Source of the DNA: Psychrobacter submarinus
Lineage (GTDB): Bacteria > Pseudomonadota > Gammaproteobacteria > Pseudomonadales > Moraxellaceae
Length of the DNA stretch: 64,000 bases
Assembly: GCF_904846685.1 (NCBI RefSeq)
Contig: NZ_CAJHBQ010000001.1
Coordinates: forward strand, 1,178,001-1,242,000
Reading direction: 5' to 3'
Positions 15,967 through 25,647 of the stretch are shown piece after piece (position 1 is the first letter of the stretch; each line of letters opens with the position of its first letter). Below the pieces are notes generated by a model that was not told the DNA's origin, made no database searches, and worked only from the letters and a program-made list of their open reading frames with translations. The position numbers and the translations under genes were made by a program.

Positions 15967-16851
15967 CTATATAGTAGGTTTTACAATCCTTCTTTTTTTA
16001 TTCGTTGCAATAGCTCCGCCTCTCTTTGGAAATATAACAGAACCTTTTGGAATAATTTGGCTTTCATTTATATCTTTAAAATTTACATATCGACTTGAGG
16101 ATACAATATCAACTTCATTTCCTGCGAGGTTCATATCACCTACTTTGGTATAAATAACCTCGCCAATGTCTTTTTCGATATCTTTTGATACAGTTTTACC
16201 ACTTTTTAATATAAGTACATCCTTAACAACCTCTCTTCGCCAACCCTCACCTTTTTGACTAAATATGTCATTTAGTTTCGATTGAAACAGCTCTTTGGCA
16301 TTTTCAATGTTTTTTTCGATGTTGGCTTGCGCCTGCTCTATCGCTGCAAACGCATCGTCAAGAATAGCGACGATTTGTTGTTGTTCTTCGATGGGTGGAA
16401 TTGGGATTTGAACAGAACTCACTAAAGCTATATTTAAATTTCTTACAGTAGAGCCTGCAGCCAATCTATCAAATTCTTTAAAAATATAAGGTGAGCCTAA
16501 CAAGTAATAAAGATAATCTTTATTGAGTAAATTATCTTCTTTCTCTTTTAAAACTAACCATCCATCATGAATACAACCTCTAGTCTTCATAATATAAGGT
16601 CTTCCAAAACTCATAGAATTAGATAGAAGAAAATCACCTTCTTCTACTAATCTTGTTTTGTGTAACCCATCTTTTGATATTTTTTGCTTAGTCTCATAAA
16701 TATATTTACTTGATGCTGTTGCATCACTAATTTTTATCCAATTTAAACCATCTTCTGATTCTGTAATATATTTTTTTATTGGACGAGGTGAACCACCTCT
16801 TGCAATTTCCATTACATTGCCTAACTTTTTTAACTCCCAACCCTTTTTCAT
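15967..16851 (-). pseudogene. hsdS: HsdS specificity subunit, N-terminal part (TRD1 plus central region)
   Basis: 294 aa. The first target-recognition domain covers about residues 1-150 and the central conserved coiled coil follows (PPIEEQQQIVAILDDAF through NAKELFQSKLNDIF, about 152-200). The start of the second target-recognition domain (from about 205) runs to KKRRIVKPTI, where the stop TAG is formed by the IS630 end. The ATG overlaps the hsdM stop by 4 bases (ATGA), so translation is coupled. A half HsdS with one recognition domain and one conserved region can in some systems pair with itself and work on a palindromic site, so this part may not be dead. Confidence 0.88.
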
Positions 16852-18305
16852 ATCAACTCCTTAATCTGAGCCAATATCTCATTGGTTTCTTCGTCTAGAG
16901 CTTCCATTTCTGCCAATATTTCCTCTGGACGGCGTAGCGGTGCTTCCTCAGGCAGATTTGGGTTCTTAGGGGATAAATCTAACGTATCTTCGTCTAGCCC
17001 ATTGACATTATAAGTCCAAGACTTTTCGGTCTCAGGTTTGGTTACTTGCAGCTCCAAAAACTCCGCCATGTCGGTATCATTAAGCGGATTGGTCTTGCCC
17101 ATATTTCGACCCGCATCTAATTGGTAGTACCAAATATTCTTAGTCGGCTCGCCCTTAGTGAAGAACAGCACCACCGTCTTGACCCCAGCGCCGGTGAACG
17201 TGCCTGCTGGCATATCCAAGATCGTATGCAGATTACAGCTGTTTAATAAATGCTCACGCAGCGCCGCCGTAGCATTATCCGTATTACTCAAAAAGGTATT
17301 TTTTATGACGATAGCGGCGCGGCCACCGGTCTTGAGACTCTTGATAAAGTGCTGTAAGAATAAGGATGCCGTCTCACCGGTCTTGATATCGAAGTTTTGT
17401 TGCACCTCGGCGCGCTCTTTACCGCCGAATGGTGGATTGGCCAATATCACATGATGACGGTCTTTTTCTTGAATATCACGGATGCTCTCGCTCAGCGTAT
17501 TGGTGTGCACTAGATTGGGCGCCTCAACGCCGTGGAGTATCATATTCATGATACCGATGACATAGGCGAGGTTCTTTTTTTCTTTACCGTATAGCGTATC
17601 TTCTTGCAGGGTTTTTAGATTGCCTGTGGTCTTATCCATGCGCTCATATAGATACTCGTAGGACTCACATAAAAACCCGCATGAGCCTGCCGCACCGTCA
17701 TAGATGGTCTCGCCAATCTGCGGATCTATCACCTGTATCATGGCGCGAATAAGCGGTCTTGGTGTGTAGTACTGCCCGCCGTTACGTCCCGCGTTGCCCA
17801 TGTTTTTGATTTTGGTCTCGTACAGATGGCTCAGTTCGTGCTTATCCTTTGACGCGCGAAACGGCAGCGCGTCGGCATATTCCAAAATCTCGCGCAAGAT
17901 ATAGCCGCTTTGGATTTTGTTTTTGAGCTCAGAGAATATCTCACCGATTTTATATTCGATGGTTTTGGGATTGTCCGCGGTTTTTTTGAACCCTGCCAGA
18001 TAAGGAAACAACTCATAATCGACGAACTGCACCAAGTCCGGCCCTGTCATAGCGCTATGGTGGTCAAGCTTGCCGTCAGCGTCTTTTGGCATCGCCCAAT
18101 TCGGCCAGCGGTACTTGTCCTCTAAGATAAACGAGTAGTCCTCGCCGCGCAGCTCCGCTTCGTCCGCTTTATCTTGCTCAAGCTCGTCTAAGTAGCGCAG
18201 GAACATCACCCAAGAGGTCTGACCGATGTAGTCAAGCTCGCTATCTGCGCCTGAGTCTTTGTAGAGTAGATCGTCGATGTTTTTAAAGGCTTGTTCAAAA
18301 TTCAT
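16848..18305 (-). CDS. hsdM: Type I DNA methyltransferase subunit (HsdM)
   Basis: 485 aa N6-adenine methyltransferase. It has an N-terminal helical HsdM_N domain (MNFEQAFKNIDDLLYKDSGA), a GQYYTPRPLI motif before the SAM site, the SAM motif DGAAGSCGFL at about residue 204 and the catalytic NPPFGG at about 288. It methylates the site chosen by HsdS and forms the core of the restriction complex. The first gene of the operon, followed by hsdS with a 4-base overlap. The frame is intact, so loss of specificity would come from the hsdS insertion. Confidence 0.95.
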   Translation of the reverse strand: MNFEQAFKNIDDLLYKDSGADSELDYIGQTSWVMFLRYLDELEQDKADEAELRGEDYSFILEDKYRWPNWAMPKDADGKLDHHSAMTGPDLVQFVDYELFPYLAGFKKTADNPKTIEYKIGEIFSELKNKIQSGYILREILEYADALPFRASKDKHELSHLYETKIKNMGNAGRNGGQYYTPRPLIRAMIQVIDPQIGETIYDGAAGSCGFLCESYEYLYERMDKTTGNLKTLQEDTLYGKEKKNLAYVIGIMNMILHGVEAPNLVHTNTLSESIRDIQEKDRHHVILANPPFGGKERAEVQQNFDIKTGETASLFLQHFIKSLKTGGRAAIVIKNTFLSNTDNATAALREHLLNSCNLHTILDMPAGTFTGAGVKTVVLFFTKGEPTKNIWYYQLDAGRNMGKTNPLNDTDMAEFLELQVTKPETEKSWTYNVNGLDEDTLDLSPKNPNLPEEAPLRRPEEILAEMEALDEETNEILAQIKELI

Positions 18306-18528
18306 AAATCAGGGTCTTATTTTTTATTTTGCAAAAGGGATATGCGGTCAGTTGCTATCAGCACGACTATAGTTGCTTAAATGGGCGGGTAGGTCAATAG
18401 CAGCATGATATTTAATCCGTTGTATGACAGGGGCGGTTTGAGAGCGTGAATCGATTATGTGTGTTTGGCACTATGTCTCAAACACAGTTGGCTAGAAACG
18501 CATGGCGTAATGAGCTACAAAGTTTATG

Positions 18529-18563
18529 AAAAAAACCACCTCAAAAGAGATGGCTAATTTTTA
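18529..18563 (-). terminator. Terminator downstream of the alanine symporter gene
   Basis: Read on the minus strand, CCATCT pairs with AGGTGG (one G-T) around CTTTTG, followed by a run of T. It closely resembles the terminator of ahpF at 20226-20256. Confidence 0.65.
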
Positions 18564-18596
18564 AGAACCAATATAAAACCTACTGCATTACTCAGA

Positions 18597-20045
18597 CTAT
18601 TTCTTCTGATCCAATGCTTCTTTCACCGCCTCTTTACCCCAAGCGCTGAGGTCAATATCCAACTTCTCATACTCTTGCGCATCGAATAAAGGCTCTTTGA
18701 CCCCAGCTTTTAATTGTCTTGCAAAGTCATTGAGCAAACGCTTGGCTCGCGGGAATAACATAATCAATGCCAATAAGTTGGCTAGCGCCAGTACGCCCAT
18801 GAGAGGATCAGCGAAGAAGAACACAGTGGTTGCCGCTGGCGCAACTGCACCGACGAATAATATCGCAATAACCACAATGCGTAAGACCAAAGTCGCCATT
18901 TTGATATTCTTTTTGACCAAAAAGTTAATCGCATTTTCGCCCATATAATAATTATACATAATAGAGCTGAGGGCGAATAACAATAACGCTATGGTCAAGA
19001 TATACTGCGACCAATCGCCAAGCTGATTACTCAATGCTTGCTGCGCCAGTACAATACCATCTACTTCAGCCCCTGGCTGATATACTCCGCTCAGTAAAAT
19101 CATAAACGCCGTTGCACTACACACTACAATCGTATCAATGAACACCGATAACGACTGCGAGATACCTTGGCTCACAGGATGCGTGGCATACGCAGTGGCT
19201 GCAATATTGGGCGCAGAGCCCAAACCTGCCTCATTAGAGAAGAGGCCACGCTTCATACCTTGCTCAATCGCCACACCAATACCACCGCCCACGACAGACT
19301 CGATACCAAAAGCATTTTTTACAATCAAAACCAACAATGCCGGTAATTCTGTAAAGTTCAGCCCTATGATAATAAGCGCCATAGCGATATAGATGAGCGC
19401 CATCACCGGAATAACCACATCGGCGACTTTAGCAATACGCTGGATGCCGCCAAAGACAATAAAGCCACCTGCAATCACCAATACTACGCCCGATATCCAA
19501 CGCTCAATCCCAAAGCTTTCAAGCGCAGAACCGGCAACCGTATTACCTTGGAACGCCACAAACCCAATGGAAAAAGACAATAGCAAGGAGATAGCATAAA
19601 TGACCGCGAGCCAACGATAATCTTTACCCAAGCCATGTAAGATATAAGTCGCAGGACCACCGCTAAAATTCCCATCAGCATCTTTACGCTTATAGAGCTG
19701 AGCCAAACTACACTCAACAATACTGGTCATCATGCCAATCAAGGCGACGACCCACATCCAAAATACAGCACCCGGACCACCCAAAGAAATGGCCACGGCA
19801 ACGCCCGCGATATTACCGCCACCGACACGTCCACCGATAGAGACCAGTAAGGCCTGACGAGCGGAAATACCCTCGTCTCCTACCTCATCCGTCTTAAATA
19901 CCCTAAACATGCGCTTAAAATATCTAAATTGGGCGAACCTACCTACAATAGTAAATAATAGTCCAAAAATTATGAGCATTGGGATGAGCGCCCAACCCCA
20001 TGTTAAGTCGCCAATTTGAGTAAAAAACGCTTCAATATACCCCAT
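18597..20045 (-). CDS. Sodium:alanine symporter, AGCS family
   Basis: 482 aa with about 11 membrane helices. The family signature GGRVGGGNIAGVAVAISLGG is at about residues 72-91, followed by MTSIVECSLAQLYK and GGPATYIL. It couples inward alanine or glycine movement to sodium in the inner membrane. An SD GAGGAA precedes ATG 20045. It stands alone between the restriction locus and ahpF. Substrate choice between alanine and glycine cannot be read from the sequence. Confidence 0.92.
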   Translation of the reverse strand: MGYIEAFFTQIGDLTWGWALIPMLIIFGLLFTIVGRFAQFRYFKRMFRVFKTDEVGDEGISARQALLVSIGGRVGGGNIAGVAVAISLGGPGAVFWMWVVALIGMMTSIVECSLAQLYKRKDADGNFSGGPATYILHGLGKDYRWLAVIYAISLLLSFSIGFVAFQGNTVAGSALESFGIERWISGVVLVIAGGFIVFGGIQRIAKVADVVIPVMALIYIAMALIIIGLNFTELPALLVLIVKNAFGIESVVGGGIGVAIEQGMKRGLFSNEAGLGSAPNIAATAYATHPVSQGISQSLSVFIDTIVVCSATAFMILLSGVYQPGAEVDGIVLAQQALSNQLGDWSQYILTIALLLFALSSIMYNYYMGENAINFLVKKNIKMATLVLRIVVIAILFVGAVAPAATTVFFFADPLMGVLALANLLALIMLFPRAKRLLNDFARQLKAGVKEPLFDAQEYEKLDIDLSAWGKEAVKEALDQKK

Positions 20046-20225
20046 GGCTGCTTCCTCAAATTAAATGATGCCTCGGTAGGTTTTTTGATACTGGTATTGC
20101 ATCAAAAGCATTACAGTAGAAATGCGCTCTAATACCAACAATACTACTTTTTTGAATAAAAGCTACCTTATTTTGTCGATTAAATAAACGCTTTTCTATG
20201 ACAGATTAATCCTTATATAAAATCC

Positions 20226-20256
20226 ATAAAAAAAACCACCTCAAAAGAGGTGGTTT
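20226..20256 (-). terminator. Terminator of ahpF
   Basis: AACCACCT (20234-20241) pairs with AGGTGGTT (20248-20255) around a CAAAAG loop; read on the minus strand it is followed by a run of about nine T. It lies 23 bases after the ahpF stop. Confidence 0.88.
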
Positions 20257-20278
20257 ATGTTTAAAGCTCATATATCAC

Positions 20279-21865
20279 TTACTGCATTACCAAATATTCA
20301 AATGCACTTAAGGCGGCTTTACTACCTTCGCCCATAGCAATATTGATCTGCTTAAACGGTACAGTGGTCACGTCACCACAAGCGAAGATACCTTTGCGGT
20401 CAGTACGGCAGCGCTCATCGATTTCAATCTCGCCAAAGCGGTTTAGATCGACGAAGCCTTTGATAAAGTCCGTGTTTGGCACAAGACCAATCTGAACAAA
20501 CACCCCTGCCAAATCGCGCTCATGAGTATCGCCTGTATTGCGATCTTCAAAGACGATAGAGCTGACTTTACCATCAGTGGCTTTAATCTCTTGCGTTGCC
20601 GCGTTGGTGATAAACTCGATATTGTCTTTTTCTTTGGCTTTATTAATGAGTACCTGATCGGCCTTTAGCTCGTCAGCGAACTCAAGAACCGTCACGTGTT
20701 TGACGATACCGGCCAAATCAAGCGCCGCCTCAACGCCTGAGTTACCACCGCCGATCACTGAGATGTCTTTATCTTTAAAGAAAGGACCATCACAGTGCGC
20801 GCAATATGCCACGCCTTTACCGATGTTCTCTTCTTCACCTGGGACGCCAAGCTTACGCCACTGCGCGCCAGTCGCAAGGATGATACTACGCGTCTCAAAC
20901 TGCTCGCCAGTGTTCAGATGGATGCTGTAGTTTTCTTCCTCAGTCTCATCGATCTCTTTGACCGTCACGTGCTGCTTGAGGGTAATATTGTACTCTTGCA
21001 GATGCTTCTCAAAGTCTGCTGATAAGTGCGTACCTGTGGTTAGTGGCACTGAGATTAAGTTCTCGATGTCCTGCGTGTCTTTGACCTGACCACCGATACG
21101 ATCAGCCACCATAGCGACTTTTAGACCCTTACGCGCGGTATAAATCGCGGCGGCAACACCAGCGGGACCGGCACCAATGATCGTGACGTCTTGCTGCTCT
21201 AGTTGCTCGCTATCATCGCCGCCCTCGCTTAGTAGATCAGGGAACTGCTCTTGTAGCTTCTCAATCAGTTTAGCGGTATCGATAAGGCCATTAGCGAACG
21301 GTTTACCGTTTAAGAATACGGCGGGCACGCCCTGAATATTATTGGCTTCGACTTGCTCTTGGAACAGTGCGCCATCGATCATCTCGTTACTGATATTATC
21401 GTTTAGTAGGGCGAACTGATTTAATGCCTGCACGACTTCTGGGCAACTGTGGCAAGATAACGATACATAAGTCTGAAACTCTAGCGGCTTATTAAAGCGC
21501 TTCACGAGCTTCTGGATACCTACGTCAAGTTTGAGCGTATGACCGCCGGCCTGCAAAATAGCTAAAATCAGTGAAGTAAATTCGTGACCGCCTGGAATAC
21601 CACTAAAGACGATACCGTTATCGACAACTTCACCATCGATATGACTACGTACTGCAAAGCTGATTGGGCTTGGTAAGCTGCTATCGATATAGTCTGCTTG
21701 GTCCAGCTCAAACTTAATCTTATCCGTTGTTCCAGCGATTTTGGTCAAAAAATCAACTAGCTCAGCGCGTTTTTCGTGCTCGCCTGTACCTAGTACGAAG
21801 CTAATAGGACGAGTCATATTTTCGCTATAGCTTTTTACTGCATCTAATAAACTTTGGTCTATCAT
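20279..21865 (-). CDS. ahpF: Alkyl hydroperoxide reductase subunit F
   Basis: 528 aa. The N-terminal part holds two thioredoxin-like folds with the disulfide C-H-S-C ([11 protein letters not shown]). The C-terminal part is a thioredoxin-reductase-like flavoprotein with an FAD motif ([20 protein letters not shown]), the redox pair in [10 protein letters not shown], an NADH motif ([18 protein letters not shown]) and GIFACGDVT. It passes electrons from NADH to AhpC. I chose ATG 21865 ([10 protein letters not shown]) because AAGGA lies 6 bases before it; a TTG two codons earlier overlaps the spacer. ahpC lies 1.27 kb upstream with a plus-strand gene between, so the two are separate transcripts. 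Confidence 0.95.
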   Translation of the reverse strand: MIDQSLLDAVKSYSENMTRPISFVLGTGEHEKRAELVDFLTKIAGTTDKIKFELDQADYIDSSLPSPISFAVRSHIDGEVVDNGIVFSGIPGGHEFTSLILAILQAGGHTLKLDVGIQKLVKRFNKPLEFQTYVSLSCHSCPEVVQALNQFALLNDNISNEMIDGALFQEQVEANNIQGVPAVFLNGKPFANGLIDTAKLIEKLQEQFPDLLSEGGDDSEQLEQQDVTIIGAGPAGVAAAIYTARKGLKVAMVADRIGGQVKDTQDIENLISVPLTTGTHLSADFEKHLQEYNITLKQHVTVKEIDETEEENYSIHLNTGEQFETRSIILATGAQWRKLGVPGEEENIGKGVAYCAHCDGPFFKDKDISVIGGGNSGVEAALDLAGIVKHVTVLEFADELKADQVLINKAKEKDNIEFITNAATQEIKATDGKVSSIVFEDRNTGDTHERDLAGVFVQIGLVPNTDFIKGFVDLNRFGEIEIDERCRTDRKGIFACGDVTTVPFKQINIAMGEGSKAALSAFEYLVMQ

Positions 21866-21920
21866 AATCAATCCTTATTTTTATAACATAAAAAATACTA
21901 AGTTCATTTGCTTAAAGTTA

Positions 21921-22197
21921 GGGCGTGTTGAACATTCGCAAATAGGCACTGCTGATCGCTAAAATTGTTCCAGACAAGGCACAAAGCGACGATAATGCAG
22001 ATGCCTTAGCGAGATTTGTAACGCAGTATGGGGCAATTTTAGCATCAGCCCCAACGATAAAAGCAGGGGACAGGACTCTTTTTTGCCGCTTCATCGTTAA
22101 AAATAAGCGTTTAGAATGACTAAACTTATTATTTTTAACATCGAATCGCCTAAAAAATAGTCGCTGTCAGTGCCATGGTCGAATGTTCAACACGCCC
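21921..22197 (-). repeat. Family A MITE-like element, copy 3 (277 bp, inverted)
   Basis: Termini GGGCGTGTTGAACATTCG and CGAATGTTCAACACGCCC are perfect inverted repeats flanked by TA (21919-21920, 22198-22199). Its reverse complement aligns along copies 1 and 2 (GCACTGACAG, ACTATTTTTTAGGCGAT, AAGCGGCAAAAAA, GGGCTGATGCTAAAAT) but is more diverged and shorter in the middle. The hairpin region is 22096-22139. Confidence 0.9.
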
Positions 22198-22199
22198 TA

Positions 22200-22597
22200 A
22201 AGTATTGGGCTAATTCAGCTTTATTCTTAGCTGGCTAATACGCTACTACTCTTATGCCCCTAACTGTTGATAAAGCTATTATCGGACGTTTTAGGACCAT
22301 GGACAAGCGGATAAAGTCAAACCATATGTTTTATAAAACAAATCATAAAAGATATATCATCTAGTAATTTAAACCTATTATTAATAAATCACCCTAGAAC
22401 CCACCCTGTTATTTCGCTACAATCGAGAGAAGTGCTAAGAAAAACGACTGTTTTTAGGAGTAGTCACTCTAATAAATGCAGTGCCTTTATACCAGTAGCT
22501 CTTGGCGCTTTAGAGTCTTAAATTCATTAATGGTTTTAATCATTATGCGTGGACAGTCGTTTATAACGACTTGACGCTTACTAACAAGGATGAAAAC
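22200..22597. other. Gene-free stretch upstream of the YdcH-like gene
   Basis: There is no open frame of interest. An AT-rich part at 22320-22380 may hold promoters for ahpF (minus) or the YdcH-like gene (plus), but no clear elements stand out. Confidence 0.35.
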
Positions 22598-22846
22598 ATG
22601 AGAAAGACTGATACCCTGCAAGATAATAGAGAGATTATTGACGAGCTTAGACAAAAAGATAGCCACTTCGCGGTGATATTTGATGAGCATGCTCAGCTCG
22701 ACGAGCAAATTAATAGGCTAGAAAAAGACCGCGTCACGCAAGCGAGCTGGGACGATGAGATTGAACAGATGAAACGACGAAAGCTGCAACTCAAAGATGA
22801 GATTTATAGAGTCATTGATAAAAACCAACTACAGTCACACGCTTAA
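22598..22846 (+). CDS. YdcH-like (DUF465) small protein
   Basis: 82 aa, highly charged and helical: a short N-terminal part, then DSHFAVIFDEHAQLDEQINR, the typical DUF465 helix-turn, and an amphipathic C-terminal helix (EIEQMKRRKLQLKDEIYRVI). The function of the family is unknown. I placed the start at ATG 22598 because AAGGATG is well spaced before it; an in-frame codon at 22571 lies upstream of that SD. A strong terminator follows. Confidence 0.8.
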   Translation: MRKTDTLQDNREIIDELRQKDSHFAVIFDEHAQLDEQINRLEKDRVTQASWDDEIEQMKRRKLQLKDEIYRVIDKNQLQSHA

Positions 22847-22921
22847 TGACGATTTAAAACCAATAAAAACTTTTTTAGGTTATAAAGATTTTTGGTGATA
22901 AAGAGTAGTAGATAACGATAA

Positions 22922-22957
22922 TAAAGCCCTCATCACACTATGCTGATGAGGGCTTTG
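22922..22957 (+). terminator. Rho-independent terminator of the YdcH-like gene
   Basis: AAAGCCCTCATCA pairs with TGATGAGGGCTTT around an 8-base loop, 76 bases after the stop. Confidence 0.85.
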
Positions 22958-23023
22958 TTATCAGCATAAATAACCTAAGATAAACATTGGGTAAAATCTG
23001 GTGTCAAAGCTGTAAATGCAAGT

Positions 23024-23060
23024 AAAAAAAGACCCTATCAGCATCTGCTAATAGGGTCTT
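23024..23060 (-). terminator. Rho-independent terminator of ahpC
   Basis: Read on the minus strand, AGACCCTAT pairs with ATAGGGTCT around a 12-base loop and is followed by a run of seven T. Confidence 0.88.
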
Positions 23061-23130
23061 CATCTATAATACTGGTCAAATATAAGTAATGATCAGTGCT
23101 ATAAAGTTATCTCAATAGTGTATCAACTAC

Positions 23131-23697
23131 TTAGATTTTACCAACCAAATCTAGGCTTGGTTTTAGGGTTGCTTGACCTTGCTCCCAAGCGGCTGGACAT
23201 ACTTCGCCGTCGTTGTCACGAACGTACTGAGCGGCTTTTACTTTACGTACCACATCTTTTGCACTACGGCCAATACCTAGGTCATGGATTTCAGCTACTT
23301 TAATGAGGCCATCTGGATCAACGATGAAAGTACCGCGAAGCGCTGCGTTGTCTTCTTCGATCATGATGTTAAAACCACGAGTGATTTTACCAGTGCCATC
23401 ACCCAACATTGGGAAAGTGACTTTGCCAATCGCTTCTGAAGAGTCGTGCCATGCTTTGTGCACGAAATGCGTGTCAGTTGATACTGAGTACACTTCTACG
23501 CCTAAGTCTTTTAGCTCTTGATAATGGCTTGCCATGTCTTCAAGCTCAGTTGGGCAAACAAACGTGAAGTCATGTGGATAAAACATGAATACAGCCCAAT
23601 TGCCTTTGACGTCGTCTGAGGTGATAGTTTTGAACTCACCATTTACAAACGCTTCGGTTGAAAACTCTGGGATTTCTTGATTAATAATAGCGGCCAT
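23131..23697 (-). CDS. ahpC: Alkyl hydroperoxide reductase subunit C (2-Cys peroxiredoxin)
   Basis: 188 aa. The peroxidatic cysteine is in YPHDFTFVCPTELEDMA and the resolving cysteine in DGEVCPAAW; the GDGTG (GGLG-type) region is also present. It reduces hydrogen peroxide and alkyl peroxides and is recycled by AhpF. SD AGGAGC lies before ATG 23697. Divergent oxyR lies 375 bases upstream, which fits direct OxyR control. Confidence 0.96.
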   Translation of the reverse strand: MAAIINQEIPEFSTEAFVNGEFKTITSDDVKGNWAVFMFYPHDFTFVCPTELEDMASHYQELKDLGVEVYSVSTDTHFVHKAWHDSSEAIGKVTFPMLGDGTGKITRGFNIMIEEDNAALRGTFIVDPDGLIKVAEIHDLGIGRSAKDVVRKVKAAQYVRDNDGEVCPAAWEQGQATLKPSLDLVGKI

Positions 23698-24072
23698 GAG
23701 TGGCTCCTTTTTGTGAAGTTTATGGTTACAAGATAATGATAGTTAATCGATGATTTCTATGTAGGAGCTAAAGTCATAAAGCGACCTACATTATAGTATC
23801 ATGTAAGCGACTGCTAATAATTAATTGTTCAATTAATATTGCTGCCGGCTTTACCTATCTGGGTTACAAGACAAACTATACGCGAATTTCATGGTTAATC
23901 CAGTTAAAAGTTTTTAATTTGATGTTTTGTTTTATTAATCTTGTTAAACTATTCTATCCGCTGTTATTTGTAAAATAATGATACGTAAAGCGGCTATATC
24001 TATCGGTTTGTGAGCGATAAGATAAACCAATACTTCCGAAGAATTTTATCTAAATGGTATTAGAGAGTCCCT
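23698..24072. promoter_or_regulatory. Divergent ahpC-oxyR control region
   Basis: 375 bases without genes separate ahpC and oxyR. OxyR normally binds such regions. Fragments ATAG and CTAT occur near 23739-23760 but not at the canonical spacing, so I do not mark an operator. Confidence 0.5.
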
Positions 24073-24981
24073 ATGATTACTTTACGTCAACTCGAGTTTG
24101 CCTTGGCCGTTGCCAAGCATCGTCACTTCAAGCGCGCCGCCGAAGAGTGCAATATTTCACAGTCTGCGCTGAGTCTCGGTATCGCAGAGCTAGAAAAGCA
24201 GCTCGATACGCAAATATTTGAGCGTAATAACAAGCAAGTGCTGATTACCCCTATCGGGCAAGATATCTTGACACGCGCCCAGCGTATATTTTCTGAGGTC
24301 AATGATCTTACGACTCGCGCTCATAGTCATCAAGCGCCGCTAGCTTATCCGATGACGGTTGGCATCATTCCGACCATTGCGCCGTATCTATTGCCTAAAG
24401 TCTTACCCGCTCTTCGCGCGCATCATCCTGAATTTCGCATGACGATCGTTGAGCAGCAAACCGAGCGCTTGCTCGAACAAGTGCGCTATGGTCATATCGA
24501 TACCGCTATTATTGCACTGCCTTATGCGGTCGATGGACTACACAGCTTCGAGTTTTGGTCAGAGAACTTTTTTGCGGTATTCCCCAATGATGATGTACAC
24601 GCCAAGCTTGATAGCATTAGCTCAGATGAGCTAGCGACCGCGAATCTGATGCTATTGGGCGAGGGTCACTGCTTAACTGATCAGACCTTATCCGTCTGTC
24701 ATTTCGATCGCGCTGAGATGAAATCAAGTTTTTCTGATGCCAGTCTAAACACCCTAATTCAGATGGCGCTAGCGAATATGGGTACAACGCTGGTCCCTGA
24801 AATGGCGCTCGATCAGCTGCATCTACATAACCAAAACGCGGTCGCTGTGCCACTTGCCGAGGCCGGACCGCATCGTCACATTGCCTTTGTCACGCGTCTA
24901 AACTACGCTCGTGTCGATGACGTAAATCTACTGGGTAATGTGTTTAAACAAGCATTAGAAGAAGCGGCCAATAAGAGCTAA
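24073..24981 (+). CDS. oxyR: OxyR, LysR-type peroxide sensor
   Basis: 302 aa. The N-terminal HTH (LRQLEFALAVAKHRHFKRAA then SQSALSLGIAELEKQL) is followed by an effector domain. The redox cysteines lie in GEGHCLTDQTLSVC, nine residues apart like C199 and C208 of E. coli OxyR. It senses hydrogen peroxide by disulfide formation and activates ahpC and other genes. Its position divergent from ahpC supports the call. The HD hydrolase gene begins 7 bases after its stop and may be cotranscribed. Confidence 0.94.
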   Translation: MITLRQLEFALAVAKHRHFKRAAEECNISQSALSLGIAELEKQLDTQIFERNNKQVLITPIGQDILTRAQRIFSEVNDLTTRAHSHQAPLAYPMTVGIIPTIAPYLLPKVLPALRAHHPEFRMTIVEQQTERLLEQVRYGHIDTAIIALPYAVDGLHSFEFWSENFFAVFPNDDVHAKLDSISSDELATANLMLLGEGHCLTDQTLSVCHFDRAEMKSSFSDASLNTLIQMALANMGTTLVPEMALDQLHLHNQNAVAVPLAEAGPHRHIAFVTRLNYARVDDVNLLGNVFKQALEEAANKS

Positions 24982-24987
24982 GCAAAT

Positions 24988-25647
24988 ATGACCGACCTCT
25001 TGCAAACCAGCTCTCGTCTTAGTCAATGCTTTGAGAAGCATCTACTATCGGCCACAAATAGCGATATTAAGCCTGCGCAAGCTCATGCGCTTTGGCAGGA
25101 TATCGCCAATCGTTACAATGAGTCTACTCGCGCTTATCATACGCTCACACATTTGCAGCAGCTTTTTTGTCAGTTTGAGCAGATTGACCATAAGCTACAG
25201 CAGCCGGCTATTATTGCCTTAGCATTGTTTTATCATGACGTGATTTATGCGCCGATACGTAATGATAATGAGCTAAAAAGCGCTGAGTATGCAGTGCAAG
25301 TCTTAGATAAATATTTGACCTCTAAACAGGTTAAACGTATTTACGATCTAATAATGATGACTGCAGATCATCAGCTTACTGACCATGCCGACCTTGACGC
25401 CGCCTATTTGCTCGATATGGATTTATCTGTTTTAGGCGCAAGTTGGCCTGAGTATGAAGAATATGCTAAATCGGTGCGACAAGAGTATGCTCATGTTGTA
25501 AAAGTGGCGTATCGAGTAGGACGCACGCAAGTATTAAAGGGCTTGCTCGCCCATCCGAGACTGTATTTAACGGACTATTACTATCAGCGCTTAGAAGCTC
25601 AAGCGCGTAAGAATATCAGGCGGGAGCTTACTTTACTTGCAGCTTGA
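24988..25647 (+). CDS. HD-domain predicted metal-dependent phosphohydrolase
   Basis: 219 aa. Family hallmarks: RAYHTLTHLQQLF near residue 50, LALFYHDVIY at about 80 and AYLLDMDLSVLG at about 140, metal ligands of a small HD family often listed under the misleading name NMDA receptor subunit. The real substrate is unknown. It sits 7 bases after oxyR without a strong SD, so translation may be coupled. Its 3' end overlaps the convergent methyltransferase gene by 20 bases. Confidence 0.8.
   Translation: MTDLLQTSSRLSQCFEKHLLSATNSDIKPAQAHALWQDIANRYNESTRAYHTLTHLQQLFCQFEQIDHKLQQPAIIALALFYHDVIYAPIRNDNELKSAEYAVQVLDKYLTSKQVKRIYDLIMMTADHQLTDHADLDAAYLLDMDLSVLGASWPEYEEYAKSVRQEYAHVVKVAYRVGRTQVLKGLLAHPRLYLTDYYYQRLEAQARKNIRRELTLLAA

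Larger units (their letters stand above)
15059..15969 (-). mobile_element. IS630-family insertion sequence (911 bp) inside hsdS
   Basis: The ends read inward TAGTCAATGCACTACAAAA and TAGTCACCTGACCACAAAA, an imperfect terminal repeat of about 26 bp. They are flanked by TA at 15057-15058 and 15970-15971, the usual TA target duplication of IS630/Tc1 elements. Two overlapping transposase frames fill it on the minus strand. It is inserted in the second target-recognition domain of hsdS. Confidence 0.92.

Noticed and set aside
22490-22520. Fourth family B copy
   Set aside because: Only about 12 bases (TTATACCAGTAGC-like) match; the rest shows no similarity.
23730-23765. OxyR operator in the ahpC-oxyR spacer
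   Set aside because: ATAG and CTAT occur but 18 bases apart, not in the spacing of the known tetrad pattern.
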